DNA of 64,000 nucleotides from Janthinobacterium lividum (GTDB lineage Bacteria; Pseudomonadota; Gammaproteobacteria; Burkholderiales; Burkholderiaceae_D), in NCBI RefSeq assembly GCF_034424625.1, contig NZ_CP139976.1:5704001-5768000 (forward strand), written 5' to 3'. Made by a program: the position numbers and the translations under genes. Positions 37,295 to 46,850 of this stretch are shown one piece after another (positions within the stretch are counted from its first letter, which is position 1; each line of letters opens with the position of its first letter). The notes beneath the pieces are model-generated. The model had not been told where the DNA came from, made no database searches, and was given only the letters and a program-made list of their open reading frames with translations.

Positions 37295-40258
37295 TTACTG
37301 GCAGGCTTCGCATTCCTCAAAGCCATCGTCACCCGGACGCAGGTAGCAGGCTTCGCCATCGGCGTCGTCCGCTGCCGCTGCCACTACCGGCGCCACGGCC
37401 ACTGCTGCTGCCGCCACGACGGCTGCCTGGGCGCTGGTTTGTGCACTTTGGGCGCTGGCCGACATGCCGCCGTCGACTGCCACGGCGTTCAGCGCGCCCG
37501 TCTTGGAGGTCGATTTCTCCATGTGGGTAGCGGCGATGGTACGCAGGTAATAGGTGGTTTTCAGGCCACGCAGCCATGCCAGCTTGTAGGTTTCGTCCAG
37601 TTTCTTGCCCGATGCGCCAGCCATGTAGATGTTCAGCGACTGGGCCTGGTCGATCCACTTCTGGCGACGCGAAGCCGCTTCCACCAGCCAGCTTGGCGAC
37701 ACTTCGAAGGCCGTGGCGTAGATATCGCGCAGGTCTTGCGGGATGCGGTCGATCTTCACCAGCGAGCCGTCGAAGTACTTCAGGTCGGAGATCATGACTT
37801 CATCCCACAGGTCGCGCGCCTTCAGGTCGCGCACCAGGTAGCCGTTGATTTCGGTGAATTCGCCCGACAGGTTCGATTTCACGTACAGGTTCTGGAACGT
37901 CGGCTCAATACAGGCCGAGACGCCGATGATGTTCGAAATCGTCGCCGTCGGGGCGATCGCCACGCAGTTCGAATTGCGCATGCCGAACTTGGCGATGCGT
38001 TCGCGCACCGGCGTCCAGTCCATGGCCGACGAGGAATCGACTTCCAGGTAGCCGCCGCGCTCTTCGGCCAGCAGTTTGACCGAGTCCTGCGGCAGGATGC
38101 CGCGGTCCCACAGCGAACCGGCGTACGATTCATAGCGGCCGCGCTCTTCGGCCAGTTCCGTCGACGCCAGGTAGGCGTAGTAGCAGACGGCTTCCATCGA
38201 GGTGTCGGCAAACGACACGGCGGCGTCCGAGGCGAACGGGATGCGCATCATGTGCAGGCAGTCCTGGAAGCCCATGATGCCCATGCCAACCGGACGGTGG
38301 CGCATGTTCGAGTTGCGCGCCTTGTCGACGGCGTAGTAATTGATGTCGATGACGTTGTCGAGCATGCGCATGGCGGTGCGGATGGTCTTGGCCAGCTTGA
38401 CGTGATCGAGCTTGCCTTCCTTCATGTGCGCCGGCATGTTGACGGAACCGAGGTTGCAGACGGCGATTTCGTCAGGGCCCGTGTTCAGGGTGATTTCCGT
38501 GCACAGGTTCGAGCTGTGGACGACGCCGACGTGCGACTGCGGGCTGCGGATGTTGCAAGGGTCCTTGAACGTGATCCATGGGTGGCCCGTTTCAAACAGC
38601 ATCGACAGCATCTTGCGCCACAGGTCCAGCGCGGCGATCTTCTTGAAGACGCGGATTTCGCCGGCGGCGGCCTTGGCTTCGTAGCCCACGTAAGCCTGTT
38701 CGAAAGCCTTGCCGACCTTGTCGTGCAAGTCTGGCGTGTCCGACGGCGAGAACAGGGTCCATTCGCCTTTTTCCATGACGCGCTTCATGAACATGTCGGG
38801 AATCCAGTTCGCCGTGTTCATGTCGTGCGTGCGGCGGCGGTCGTCGCCCGTGTTCTTGCGCAGGTCGAGGAATTCCTCGATATCCATGTGCCAGGTTTCC
38901 AGGTAGGCGCAGACGGCGCCCTTGCGCTTGCCGCCCTGGTTGACTGCCACGGCCGTGTCATTCACCACTTTCAGGAACGGCACCACGCCTTGCGACTTGC
39001 CGTTGGTGCCCTTGATGTGGGCGCCCAGGGCGCGCACTGGCGTCCAGTCGTTACCCAGGCCGCCGGCAAACTTGGCCAGCAGCGCGTTGTCCTTGATGGC
39101 GTCGTAGATGCCTTCCAAGTCATCCGAGACGGTGCTCAGGTAGCACGACGACAGCTGCGAGCGCAGGGTGCCCGAGTTGAACAGGGTCGGCGTCGAGCTC
39201 ATGAAGTCGAACGAGGACAGCAGGCTGTAGAACTCGATGGCGCGCGCTTCGCGGTCCGCCTCGTTCAGCGCCAGGCCCATGGCCACGCGCATGTAGAACG
39301 CCTGCGGCATTTCGATGCGCACGTCCTGGATGTGCAGGAAGTAGCGGTCATACAGGGTTTGCAGGCCGATGTAGCCGAATTGCAAGTCGCGGTCGGCCAC
39401 GATGGCTTTCGCCAGGCGTTCCAGGTCGAAGCTGGCGAGTACCGGGTTCAGCAGCTCGGCGGCGATGCCCTTGGCGATGTATTGCGGGAAATACGTCAGG
39501 TATTCGGCGGCAGCGGCCGCTTGCGGCACTTCCTTGCCGAACACTTCCTTGCGCACCGTGTGCAGCAGGATGCGGGCCGTGACCTGGCTGTAGGCCGGGT
39601 CTTTTTCCATCAGCGCGCGCGCCGCCAGAATGGCCGACTTGTGCAGCTCTTCGACGGGCACGCCGTCGTACAGGTTTTTCACTGTTTCAGCCAGGATAGC
39701 GTCGGCATCGACGTGCTTTTCCAGGCCGGCGCAGGCGGCGTTGATCAGGTCGCGCACTTCCTGCATGTCCAGCAGGCGGCGCACGCCGTTATCAAGCACG
39801 TTCAATTGTGGTGCAGAAACTTGCGCGGAAGCGCCTTGCGCTTCCTTCTGCAGGCGGCGCTCTTCCATGTGCTTGGCGCGGTACAGCACGTAGGCACGCG
39901 CCACGTCGTGTTCGCCCGAACGCATCAGCGACAGTTCCACCTGGTCTTGCACGTCTTCGATATGGAAGGTGCCGCCGCCCGGATGGCGGCGCACCAGCGC
40001 GGCGACGACGCCGTCGGTCAGTTGTTCCACCAGTTCGCGGATGCGTGCCGAGGCTGCGCCCTGGCCGCCGTTAACGGCCAAAAACGCCTTGGTCATGGCG
40101 ATGGCGATCTTCGAAGGCTCAAATGCCACCACCGCGCCGTTGCGGCGGATGATGCGATAGTCGCCCAATGCCGCGCCCGTGCTCGCCACACTGTTGGCCG
40201 CGCCTGGCGCTGGCGATACTGGCGTTGGATGGATGGAAATATCTTGTGGTGATTGCAT
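37295..40258 (-). CDS. nrdA: Class I ribonucleotide reductase, large subunit
   Basis: Catalytic and allosteric subunit reducing NDPs to dNDPs. The 987 residues are longer than E. coli NrdA (761) because of two N-terminal ATP-cone-like regions (about 30-135 and 150-250) and a Val/Ala-rich linker at about 930-970. Conserved pieces include the substrate-loop NSGTLRSQLSSCYLSTV, the NLCTEITLN motif with the catalytic Cys and Glu, PTATISNIIGVSACIEP, and the redox tail ECEACQ. ATP cones imply dATP feedback control. nrdA has a well-defined NrdR-type promoter region. Confidence 0.97.
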   Translation of the reverse strand: MQSPQDISIHPTPVSPAPGAANSVASTGAALGDYRIIRRNGAVVAFEPSKIAIAMTKAFLAVNGGQGAASARIRELVEQLTDGVVAALVRRHPGGGTFHIEDVQDQVELSLMRSGEHDVARAYVLYRAKHMEERRLQKEAQGASAQVSAPQLNVLDNGVRRLLDMQEVRDLINAACAGLEKHVDADAILAETVKNLYDGVPVEELHKSAILAARALMEKDPAYSQVTARILLHTVRKEVFGKEVPQAAAAAEYLTYFPQYIAKGIAAELLNPVLASFDLERLAKAIVADRDLQFGYIGLQTLYDRYFLHIQDVRIEMPQAFYMRVAMGLALNEADREARAIEFYSLLSSFDFMSSTPTLFNSGTLRSQLSSCYLSTVSDDLEGIYDAIKDNALLAKFAGGLGNDWTPVRALGAHIKGTNGKSQGVVPFLKVVNDTAVAVNQGGKRKGAVCAYLETWHMDIEEFLDLRKNTGDDRRRTHDMNTANWIPDMFMKRVMEKGEWTLFSPSDTPDLHDKVGKAFEQAYVGYEAKAAAGEIRVFKKIAALDLWRKMLSMLFETGHPWITFKDPCNIRSPQSHVGVVHSSNLCTEITLNTGPDEIAVCNLGSVNMPAHMKEGKLDHVKLAKTIRTAMRMLDNVIDINYYAVDKARNSNMRHRPVGMGIMGFQDCLHMMRIPFASDAAVSFADTSMEAVCYYAYLASTELAEERGRYESYAGSLWDRGILPQDSVKLLAEERGGYLEVDSSSAMDWTPVRERIAKFGMRNSNCVAIAPTATISNIIGVSACIEPTFQNLYVKSNLSGEFTEINGYLVRDLKARDLWDEVMISDLKYFDGSLVKIDRIPQDLRDIYATAFEVSPSWLVEAASRRQKWIDQAQSLNIYMAGASGKKLDETYKLAWLRGLKTTYYLRTIAATHMEKSTSKTGALNAVAVDGGMSASAQSAQTSAQAAVVAAAAVAVAPVVAAAADDADGEACYLRPGDDGFEECEACQ

Positions 40259-40521
40259 TGAAGCTCCCGTTGTCAGCTAAAGTCAGCCTGCAGTTTTGCT
40301 GCCGCGTGTGTTGTTGAATAGAACGCCCGATGGTCAGGGTTTCTTCAGGTATTTGTTGCTAAATAGTAAATTCATAGTGCATAAAACAGGTCAGTATCCA
40401 TCTCGCCACACCGCACTGCCCGGCTGGCGCGAAACACGATCAAGGGTGATAAACCGCCAGTTCCAGTGCTTTATCAGCAATCCGGATAGCTTTGACAATA
40501 ATTCTGAAAACGTCTGTGATG

Positions 40522-40568
40522 GCACTAGATATAGTCTTTACATCCAACTTCTGCACTAATTGTAGTAC
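40522..40568 (-). promoter_or_regulatory. Pair of NrdR-like boxes
   Basis: GCACTAGATATAGTCT (40522-40537) matches the NrdR consensus ACACWATATATWGTGT at 13 of 16 positions. GCACTAATTGTAGTAC (40553-40568) matches at about 10. Their starts are 31 bases apart, the three-helical-turn spacing usual for NrdR. The second box contains the predicted -10 element, so NrdR binding would block the promoter. The nrdR gene itself is not in the window. Confidence 0.8.
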
Positions 40569-40587
40569 CCATCGAAGGGTGATGCAA
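40559..40587 (-). promoter_or_regulatory. Sigma-70 promoter of nrdAB
   Basis: On the minus strand TTGCAT (40582-40587) and TACAAT (40559-40564) are separated by exactly 17 bases. The -10 hexamer lies inside the second NrdR-like box. Transcription would start near 40552, about 290 bases before nrdA. Confidence 0.75.
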
Positions 40588-40649
40588 TAGTTTTCCGGCA
40601 TCCGCCAGCGTAATTTTTTGTCTTTTCTTATACGATTTCGGTTGACTTT

Positions 40650-41261
40650 TCAGGGCATGGATGGAAAGCCCAATCCCCGCGAAGTAAGCGCTAACGCAGG
40701 CTGCCCGCGCAAGGTTTCCAGCCAGCATACTTGGTAAAAATGCCAGTCAAAAAACGGTCCCGGATCCGTCTTCCTTCCCGGCGCGATATGCTCGTGGCCG
40801 CGCACCTGGGACAGCCCGTAGCGCGCCGCCAGCGCCACCGTCAGCGCCGCCAGGACATGGTATTGCCGCCGCTGGAAAGGCACATCGTCCGCGCCTTCCA
40901 TTTCGATACCGATGGAATAGCCATTGCACTGCGGACGTCCCTCGAAGGTGGACGCGCCGGCATGCCAGGCACGTTTATCAGCAGAAACATATTGCAGCAA
41001 CGCACCATCGCGCCGCACAAAAAAGTGCGCCGAGACTTGCAAGCCACGCAGGTCGGCGAAAGAAGGATCGGCATTATAATCTACCCGGCCCGTAAACAAG
41101 TCCGACACATGCGGTCCGCCAAAGTGGCCGCCCGGCAAGCTGATGTTATGGATCACCAGCAAATCGACTTGCGCGCCGTCCGGTCGCGCATCGTAGTATT
41201 GGGAGTCATAGCGCAGCGCGCCATCGCACCAGCCGTCTTCATCTATCGTCCATGCGCTCAT
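40650..41261 (-). CDS. ampD: 1,6-anhydro-N-acetylmuramyl-L-alanine amidase AmpD
   Basis: Cytoplasmic zinc amidase that removes the peptide from anhydro-muropeptides in cell-wall recycling and so sets AmpR inducer levels. The 203 residues have the family's N-terminal VDLLVIHNISLPGGHFG with a zinc His, HFFVRRDGALLQYV, CNGYSIGIEMEG and the zinc/catalytic motif GHEHIAPGRKTDPGPFFDW. The ATG at 41261 has AGGAAG nine bases upstream; a TTG is in frame just before it. The gene starts within the end of the sigma-54 regulator gene. Confidence 0.96.
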   Translation of the reverse strand: MSAWTIDEDGWCDGALRYDSQYYDARPDGAQVDLLVIHNISLPGGHFGGPHVSDLFTGRVDYNADPSFADLRGLQVSAHFFVRRDGALLQYVSADKRAWHAGASTFEGRPQCNGYSIGIEMEGADDVPFQRRQYHVLAALTVALAARYGLSQVRGHEHIAPGRKTDPGPFFDWHFYQVCWLETLRGQPALALTSRGLGFPSMP

Positions 41262-42303
41262 CAAATAGGGCTTCCTGTATCGTCAATTTCTGCATGCGGT
41301 AACGCAACTGGCGCACGCTCAGGCCCAGTTGGCGCGCCGCCCGCGCGCGGTGGTAGCGCGCCTGCACCAGCGCCAGCAGGATCATGTCGCGCTCGGCCTG
41401 GCGCAAATACATGTCCAGCGGCAAGACGGGGGGCACGCCATACGCCGCCATGCCGGGCAGGCACAGTTGCCGTTCCGGCAAGGCCGGCGGCGCCCGCGAC
41501 GGCATGCTGCCCGCCGCCGACGGCAAGGCCAGCCCCTCGAGCGCGATCACGCCGCCGTCGGCAAAGGCCAGCGCCCGCTCCAGCACGTTTTCCAGTTCGC
41601 GCACATTGCCGGGAAACGCATACGCGGCCAGGGCCGCCAGCACGGGCGGCGCCAGGCTCACGGCCCGGCGCGGCGACAGGCGCGCGAGGATCACCTCACA
41701 TAATACCTGCAGATCGCCGCGCCGTTCGCGCAGCGGCGGCAGTGCCAGCTCGATCACATTCAGGCGGTAGAACAGGTCCTGGCGAAACGTCCCGGCCGCC
41801 ACGCCGCGCCCCAGGCCATGCTGGCTGGCGCACAGAATGCGCACGTCGACTGCCTCGTCAGTACTGCCGCCCAGCTTGCGCACGCGGCGCTCCTGCAGCA
41901 CGCGCAACAGTTTCACCTGCATGGACAGCGGCAGGTCGTCGACTTCGTCGAGCAGCAAGCTGCCACCGTGGGCTGCCTGGAACAAGCCCTGGCGTTCGTG
42001 CAGCGCGCCCGTATAGGCGCCCGGGCGGCAGCCGAAGAATTCCGCTTCCATCAGCGCTTCGGGAATAGCGCCACAGTTGACGGCGATAAACGGGAAGCTG
42101 GCGCGCGCGCCCTGCGCATGGATGGCGCGCGCCGCCAGTTCCTTGCCCGTGCCCGATTCGCCGCGGATGGCCACCGGCGCGCCACAGCGGGCGATGCGGC
42201 CGATCTGCGCGCGCAGCGCCTGCATGGGCAGCGAATTGCCGCTCAGTTGCGGCGCCGGCGGCATGCCGGCGGCGGTCTGCGGACTGGGGCTGGGACGGGA
42301 CAT
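41239..42303 (-). CDS. Sigma-54-dependent activator lacking a receiver domain (PilR-like)
   Basis: 354 residues: a short N-terminus of about 20, an AAA+ domain and a Fis-type helix-turn-helix. Walker A is RGESGTGKELAARA and the sigma-54 loop is GAYTGA, a conservative variant of GAFTGA. Walker B is GGSLLLDEVDDLP, the Arg finger region is FRQDLFYRLNVIEL, and the C-terminal HTH is RARAARQLGLSVRQLRYRM. In related bacteria this place between the small zinc protein and ampD holds pilS-pilR. Here no histidine kinase is present and the receiver is missing, so it may act constitutively or be controlled by another signal. Confidence 0.88.
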   Translation of the reverse strand: MSRPSPSPQTAAGMPPAPQLSGNSLPMQALRAQIGRIARCGAPVAIRGESGTGKELAARAIHAQGARASFPFIAVNCGAIPEALMEAEFFGCRPGAYTGALHERQGLFQAAHGGSLLLDEVDDLPLSMQVKLLRVLQERRVRKLGGSTDEAVDVRILCASQHGLGRGVAAGTFRQDLFYRLNVIELALPPLRERRGDLQVLCEVILARLSPRRAVSLAPPVLAALAAYAFPGNVRELENVLERALAFADGGVIALEGLALPSAAGSMPSRAPPALPERQLCLPGMAAYGVPPVLPLDMYLRQAERDMILLALVQARYHRARAARQLGLSVRQLRYRMQKLTIQEALFDERMDDR

Positions 42304-42414
42304 GGGAGCGCGCCTTTCTGCAATGGCGGCGACGAACCGCCTGCTGCAGATGCTACGCCGGACGGATGCCGGAGGACGTTACGATACGGATGAGCAACGC
42401 GCGCCGGCACGCCC

Positions 42415-42675
42415 TTACAAGGTGGCGTGCGCGTGGCTGCAGTAATCGTGGCCCTTGGCCTGCACGTTTTCGGAGGCCGGGTAGTACACGCCGCAATGGG
42501 CGCAGCACAGCATCAGTTCGGCATCAGGCAATTCCTGCGGCCGGCCCGGCGGCGCAAACGGATTCGGCTGCTGTTGCTGCTGCGCGCGGGCCCGTTGCTG
42601 CATGCTCCGGATCTTGCTGCGGATAGCAAACAGCACCAGGAATACCAGCGCCAGCCAGAATAAAACACGTGTCAT
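42415..42675 (-). CDS. PP0621-like small zinc-ribbon membrane protein
   Basis: 86 residues: one N-terminal membrane helix (VLFWLALVFLVLFAI), a Gln/Ala-rich linker, and a C-terminal metal-binding part with CCAHCGVYYP and CSHAH near the end. Function is unknown. It overlaps the ypjD stop as ATGA, and the pairing with ypjD is typical of betaproteobacteria. Confidence 0.88.
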   Translation of the reverse strand: MTRVLFWLALVFLVLFAIRSKIRSMQQRARAQQQQQPNPFAPPGRPQELPDAELMLCCAHCGVYYPASENVQAKGHDYCSHAHATL

Positions 42676-43475
42676 GCGAATCCTCGGTGTAAAACCACTT
42701 CCAGTACAAAACGGCTGCCGACATAGGCCAGCAGCAAGGTGGCGAAACCGGCCAGGGTAAAACTCAGGGCCGTCTTGCCGCGCCAGCCGCGAAAGCGGCG
42801 GCCTGCCAGCAGCGCAGCAAACAACAGCCACGACAGCATGGTAAACACGGATTTGTGATCCCAGTTCAGGGCCTTGCCAAATAGTTGTTCGGAAAACACG
42901 ATACCCGACAGCACGGTCAGGCTCAGCAGGATGAAGCCCAGGCCGATCATGCGGAACAGCAGTTTTTCCATCGTCAGCAGGGCTGGCAACTGGTCCAGCG
43001 CCGTGCCGATGAAGCCGCGGCTTTCGCTGCGCGTATGCAAACGCGATTCCTGCAGCGCCATCAGCACGGCGTGGAAGGCGGCAATCGTCAAGGTGCTGTA
43101 GGCAAGCACGGCCACGGCAATGTGCCAGCCGAAGACGGCCGACTTGCCTTCCATGTTGACCTGGCTGCCAGGAAAGGCCCAGGCCAGGCCGATGGCGAGG
43201 ACGGCGCTGGGCATGACCATGCGGCGCAGTCCGTCCAGGCTGAAATTGCGGTTCTCTATCCAGTAGGCGCCCACCGAGACCCACAGCGCGGCCGACAGCA
43301 TGGCGGAAAAACCGAAGCGCAAGGTGCCCGGCGCCATCAGGTCGAACCACAAGGTGGCGGCGTGCGCCAGCCAGGCAACGCCGGTCAGGCCGGCAATGAG
43401 CCGGGCACGGGACGAGGGAAGCACCGCGCACGCCGCGTACAACAGCGCGGCGATGAAAAAGAAATAGATCTGCAT
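42672..43475 (-). CDS. ypjD: YpjD/CcsA-like cytochrome c assembly-family membrane protein
   Basis: 267 residues with about eight membrane helices and the WD-type segment around FGWHIAVAVLAYSTLTIAAF and NWDHKSVFTMLSWLLF, carrying the conserved His residues of the CcsA/CcmC superfamily. YpjD proteins are usually next to ffh; here they are 11 kb apart. A role in haem handling is inferred only. Confidence 0.9.
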   Translation of the reverse strand: MQIYFFFIAALLYAACAVLPSSRARLIAGLTGVAWLAHAATLWFDLMAPGTLRFGFSAMLSAALWVSVGAYWIENRNFSLDGLRRMVMPSAVLAIGLAWAFPGSQVNMEGKSAVFGWHIAVAVLAYSTLTIAAFHAVLMALQESRLHTRSESRGFIGTALDQLPALLTMEKLLFRMIGLGFILLSLTVLSGIVFSEQLFGKALNWDHKSVFTMLSWLLFAALLAGRRFRGWRGKTALSFTLAGFATLLLAYVGSRFVLEVVLHRGFA

Positions 43476-43652
43476 AGTTTAAGTTTACACCATAGCCGAC
43501 AAGCGCGATTCAGGCGACAGCCCGGTGACAGGCACGACGCCGCCATCCAATGCCGCAAGCCTGCCATGATATCGCGCCTGAGGCATGACGGGGTGGCGCA
43601 CCCTCAAGATTTCGGCAATCTTTCACGCTACCTGTATATATTAGTATGCCGC

Positions 43653-43684
43653 AAAAAAATGATGGCCCGCTTAAGCGGGCCATC
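43653..43684 (-). terminator. Terminator of the substrate-binding-protein gene
   Basis: GATGGCCCGC-TTAA-GCGGGCCATC is a perfect palindrome with a T7 run after one base on the minus strand. It lies about 20 bases after the gene's stop. Confidence 0.95.
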
Positions 43685-43704
43685 GGGCATTGCCAATATC
43701 CGGT

Positions 43705-44694
43705 TTACTTCACGTTCAGGCTCTTTTTCGCCTGCTCCAGCAAGTCGGTCTTGACCCAGTCCTTGGCCACGGGCGGTTTCGTCATGCGGCCCACGCCCGT
43801 TTTCACCATCACGTCCGTGGTGGTCTGAATATGCTCGGGCGAGATGTCATACGAATACGGCGAATTGCTGATCGCGTCGTCGAAGTCATCCTTCGTGATC
43901 TGGCCCCGGAACACCACTTCGCGCACATACTTTTCCGCCGTCGCCTTGTTGTCGATAAAGGTCTTGGTGGCTTCGACGAAGCAGCGCATGAATTTTTCCG
44001 CCACGGGACGGCGTTCCTTGTAGAACTTTTCCGTCATCACCATAGTCCGCACGGGTTCGCCGATCGGCGTGTCGTACGGTTTGATGACTTCGGTGCCGAA
44101 ACCCTTGTTGATGGCCTGCGACGATTGCGGCTCGGACTGCATCATGGCGTCGATATTCTTGCCCATCAGCGCCTGGTTCAAGTCGGCGTAGGCCAGGAAT
44201 ACCAATTGCACATCCTTGCCCTTGGTTTCGGAATACGTCAGGCCAGCTTGCGACAGCTCGGCCAGCAGCAGCACTTCCTGGATGCCGCCGCGCGTCACAC
44301 CCACGCGCTTGCCCTTGAGTTCCTTGACGCTGGCAATCTTTTGCCCCGCCCCACCCACCAGGCGCGCGCCGCCCTTGGCAAAACCGGCCACCACGTAGAT
44401 GGGCGCGCCGCCGGCGCGGCCGGAAATGGCCGCTTCGGACGCCGTCGCCCCCACGTCCAGTTCGCCCGCGATAATCGCCTGCATCACGTCGAGGCCCTTG
44501 GCGAACACATGCTCCTCAACCTTGATGCCGCACTTGGGCGCGATTTCCTTGATGTACGACACGGCGCCGTAATGGGCGAATTTCAAATTACCCAGGCGCA
44601 CGACTTCCTGCGCCTGTGCCTGGACAGCGCCCATGCCGAAGGCCAGCATGAGGGCGGCGGCAATACCGCTCTTCAAGGTTAATTTCTTACGCAT
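43705..44694 (-). CDS. Orphan NMT1/SsuA-type ABC substrate-binding protein
   Basis: 329 residues with a clear Sec signal (MRKKLTLKSGIAAALMLAFG, cut near AQAQA). The mature part is a type II binding fold: VRLGNLKFAHYGAVSYIKE, VGATASEAAISGRAGG, and KRVGVTRGGIQEVLLL. It resembles nitrate/sulfonate/thiamine-precursor binders, but the ligand is unknown. No ATPase or permease gene is adjacent and it has its own terminator, so it may serve a transporter elsewhere. Start set by signal sequence; the longer frame upstream runs into macB. Confidence 0.88.
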   Translation of the reverse strand: MRKKLTLKSGIAAALMLAFGMGAVQAQAQEVVRLGNLKFAHYGAVSYIKEIAPKCGIKVEEHVFAKGLDVMQAIIAGELDVGATASEAAISGRAGGAPIYVVAGFAKGGARLVGGAGQKIASVKELKGKRVGVTRGGIQEVLLLAELSQAGLTYSETKGKDVQLVFLAYADLNQALMGKNIDAMMQSEPQSSQAINKGFGTEVIKPYDTPIGEPVRTMVMTEKFYKERRPVAEKFMRCFVEATKTFIDNKATAEKYVREVVFRGQITKDDFDDAISNSPYSYDISPEHIQTTTDVMVKTGVGRMTKPPVAKDWVKTDLLEQAKKSLNVK

Positions 44695-44805
44695 CGGGTT
44701 CTCCTGTGGTGGTTGGTGTGTGCCCGCAAGGGCAAAGCTACGCGAAACACTGCTCTTATTATCAAGAGATAGTACCGCGTGTTGGAGCCAGGGCAACATT
44801 TTTTT

Positions 44806-44826
44806 GCCGGCAGCCACGCTGCCGGC
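44806..44826. other. Hairpin after macB-like gene
   Basis: GCCGGCAG and CTGCCGGC form an 8-bp stem with a 5-base loop, 20 bases after the macB-like stop. The T-run is on the wrong side for minus-strand termination, so its role is uncertain. Confidence 0.4.
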
Positions 44827-44846
44827 GTTATGACGACCGTCTGTTG

Positions 44847-46850
44847 CTACTGTCCCGCCAGCGCCACCACCGGGTCGAGTCCCGACGCCTTGCGCGCCGG
44901 CATGAAGCCAAACACCAGCCCCGTCACCACGGCGCAGGCAAACGCGCCGGCGATGGCGCTCAGGGAAAAGATCACCGGCACGTCCCATACCAGCAGCAGG
45001 CCGGCGACCGTCACGCCGACCACGATGCCGGCCACGCCGCCCACCACCGACACCAGCACGGCTTCGGTGAGGAACTGGCGCAGGATGTCGCGCCGGCGCG
45101 CGCCCGTCGCCATGCGGATGCCGATTTCGCGCGTGCGCTCGCGCACCGTCATCAGCATCACGTTCATGACGCCGATGCCGCCCACCACCAGGGAGACGGC
45201 GGCGATCAGGCTGAGCATCATGGTCATGTTGTCCTGCGTCTTCGCTTCGGCCGCGATCGACGCGGCCGCGTTGCTGATGCCGTAGTCGCGGATGCGGTGG
45301 CGCTCGAACATGGTGGCGTCGACTGCCGCCTCCACCTCCGTCACGCGCTTGACGTCGGCGACCGCCATCACCGTGTACGTCGGCTCGCGCTGGCCGAAGA
45401 CGCGGATGCCGGCCGTGGAAAACGGCAGCAGCAGCACGTCGTCTTCATCCTTCTCGCCCGTCAGCGCCCCCTTCGCGCTCATCACGCCGATCACCTGGAA
45501 AGGCACGTTGCCGATCAGGATGCTCTGCCCCACGGGATTGGCCACGTCGGGCATCAGCTTTTCCGCCAGGTGGGCGCCCAGCACGGCCACGGTGGCCATC
45601 TCGCGCTCGTCTTCCTCGGTAAAGAAGCCGCCCTTGGCCACCGGCCAGGTCTGGATCTGCGGCAGGGCCGGCCCCGTGCCGCGCACATAGGTCTGCACGT
45701 CGAGGTTACCGTGGCGTATCACCTTGTTGCCCGTGACATTCGGCAGCACGTGGGTGATGCCCGGCACGTCTTTCAGCGCATCGAGGTCGGCCAGGGTGAT
45801 GCTGCGTCCGGGGATACGCGAGCTTTCGCCGCGCGACGCCATGTACAGCAGGTTCGAGCCGAATGCGCCCAGCTGCGCCATCACTTGCTGGCGCGTGCCC
45901 AGGCCGATGGCCAGCATGACGATCACGGAAGCGACGCCGATGACGATGCCCAGCAGGGTCAAGCCCGTGCGGAAGCGGTTGATCCACAACACGCGCCAGG
46001 CGGCGCGCGCCGCGTCGAGCAATTCCGTGCCCAGCGACGCGCCCGTGTCATGGGCGGCGCGCGACATGTCCAGCGGCGGCAGGGCCGTCGATGTGGCGGG
46101 AATGGCGACGGCGCCCGAGTCTTCGATGATTTCGCCATCGCTGATCTCGATCACGCGGCGCGCCTGTGCCGCCACCTTGCGGTCATGCGTAATCAGGATG
46201 ATGGTGTGGCCCGCGTCGGCCAGTTCGCCCAGCAGGGCCATGACTTCAGCGCCGCTGCTGCTGTCGAGCGCCCCCGTCGGTTCATCGGCGAGGATGATGC
46301 GCCCGCCATTCATCAGGGCGCGCGCGATCGACACGCGCTGCTGCTGCCCGCCCGACAACTGGTTTGGCCGGTGATCGATCCGCTCGCCCAGGCCCAGGCG
46401 CTTGAGCAGCGCTTCCGAGCGCGCATGGCGGGCCGCGGCCGGCATGCCCGCGTACAGGGCCGGTACTTCCACGTTTTCGCGCGCCGATTCGGTGGCGATC
46501 AGGTGATAGCCCTGGAAGACGAAGCCGAACGCTTCGCGCCGCAGCCACGCCAGTTCATCGGGATTCAGGCTGGCCACGTCCTGGCCGGCGAAGCGGTAGG
46601 TGCCATCGCTGGGCCGGTCAAGACAGCCAAGCAAATGCATCAGGGTCGACTTGCCGGAACCGGACGCGCCCACAATGGCGACGAATTCGCCGGCGCCGAT
46701 CGACAAGGTCAGGCCGCGCAGCACTTCCACGGCCGGCGCGCCGTCATGGCCGCCATAGCGCTTGCGGATGCCTTGCAGTTCAATCAACGGCGCCGCCTGC
46801 TCCGGCTGCCCGGGTTGCCCGAGCGACGCGGCCTCGCTCATGGCGCTCAC
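44847..46850 (-). CDS. macB: MacB-like ABC exporter (ATPase fused to permease)
   Basis: 667 residues: an N-terminal ATPase (Walker [16 protein letters not shown], signature [15 protein letters not shown], Walker [14 protein letters not shown]) and a C-terminal four-helix FtsX-type permease with a large periplasmic loop. It partners the adaptor immediately upstream and an outer-membrane TolC-type channel elsewhere. Beside siderophore uptake genes it resembles PvdRT-type siderophore or peptide exporters, but macrolide export is also possible. The GTG overlaps the macA stop as GTGA; an ATG nine bases later is the alternative. Confidence 0.94.
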   Translation of the reverse strand: MSAMSEAASLGQPGQPEQAAPLIELQGIRKRYGGHDGAPAVEVLRGLTLSIGAGEFVAIVGASGSGKSTLMHLLGCLDRPSDGTYRFAGQDVASLNPDELAWLRREAFGFVFQGYHLIATESARENVEVPALYAGMPAAARHARSEALLKRLGLGERIDHRPNQLSGGQQQRVSIARALMNGGRIILADEPTGALDSSSGAEVMALLGELADAGHTIILITHDRKVAAQARRVIEISDGEIIEDSGAVAIPATSTALPPLDMSRAAHDTGASLGTELLDAARAAWRVLWINRFRTGLTLLGIVIGVASVIVMLAIGLGTRQQVMAQLGAFGSNLLYMASRGESSRIPGRSITLADLDALKDVPGITHVLPNVTGNKVIRHGNLDVQTYVRGTGPALPQIQTWPVAKGGFFTEEDEREMATVAVLGAHLAEKLMPDVANPVGQSILIGNVPFQVIGVMSAKGALTGEKDEDDVLLLPFSTAGIRVFGQREPTYTVMAVADVKRVTEVEAAVDATMFERHRIRDYGISNAAASIAAEAKTQDNMTMMLSLIAAVSLVVGGIGVMNVMLMTVRERTREIGIRMATGARRRDILRQFLTEAVLVSVVGGVAGIVVGVTVAGLLLVWDVPVIFSLSAIAGAFACAVVTGLVFGFMPARKASGLDPVVALAGQ

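Larger units (their letters stand above)
40259..40649. other. 391-base nrdAB upstream region
   Basis: No gene was found. It contains the nrdAB promoter and two NrdR-like boxes near its distal end, which predicts a 5' leader of about 290 bases. The leader is AT-rich compared with its surroundings, with no strong hairpin noticed. Confidence 0.7.

Noticed and set aside
36773..40252. 1159-codon plus-strand frame opposite nrdA
   Set aside because: Antisense to a clear nrdA gene; composition and lack of ribosome site mark it as spurious.
43705..46850. Substrate-binding protein as part of the MacAB transporter
   Set aside because: MacB exporters do not use such binding proteins, and the gene has its own terminator and signal peptide.
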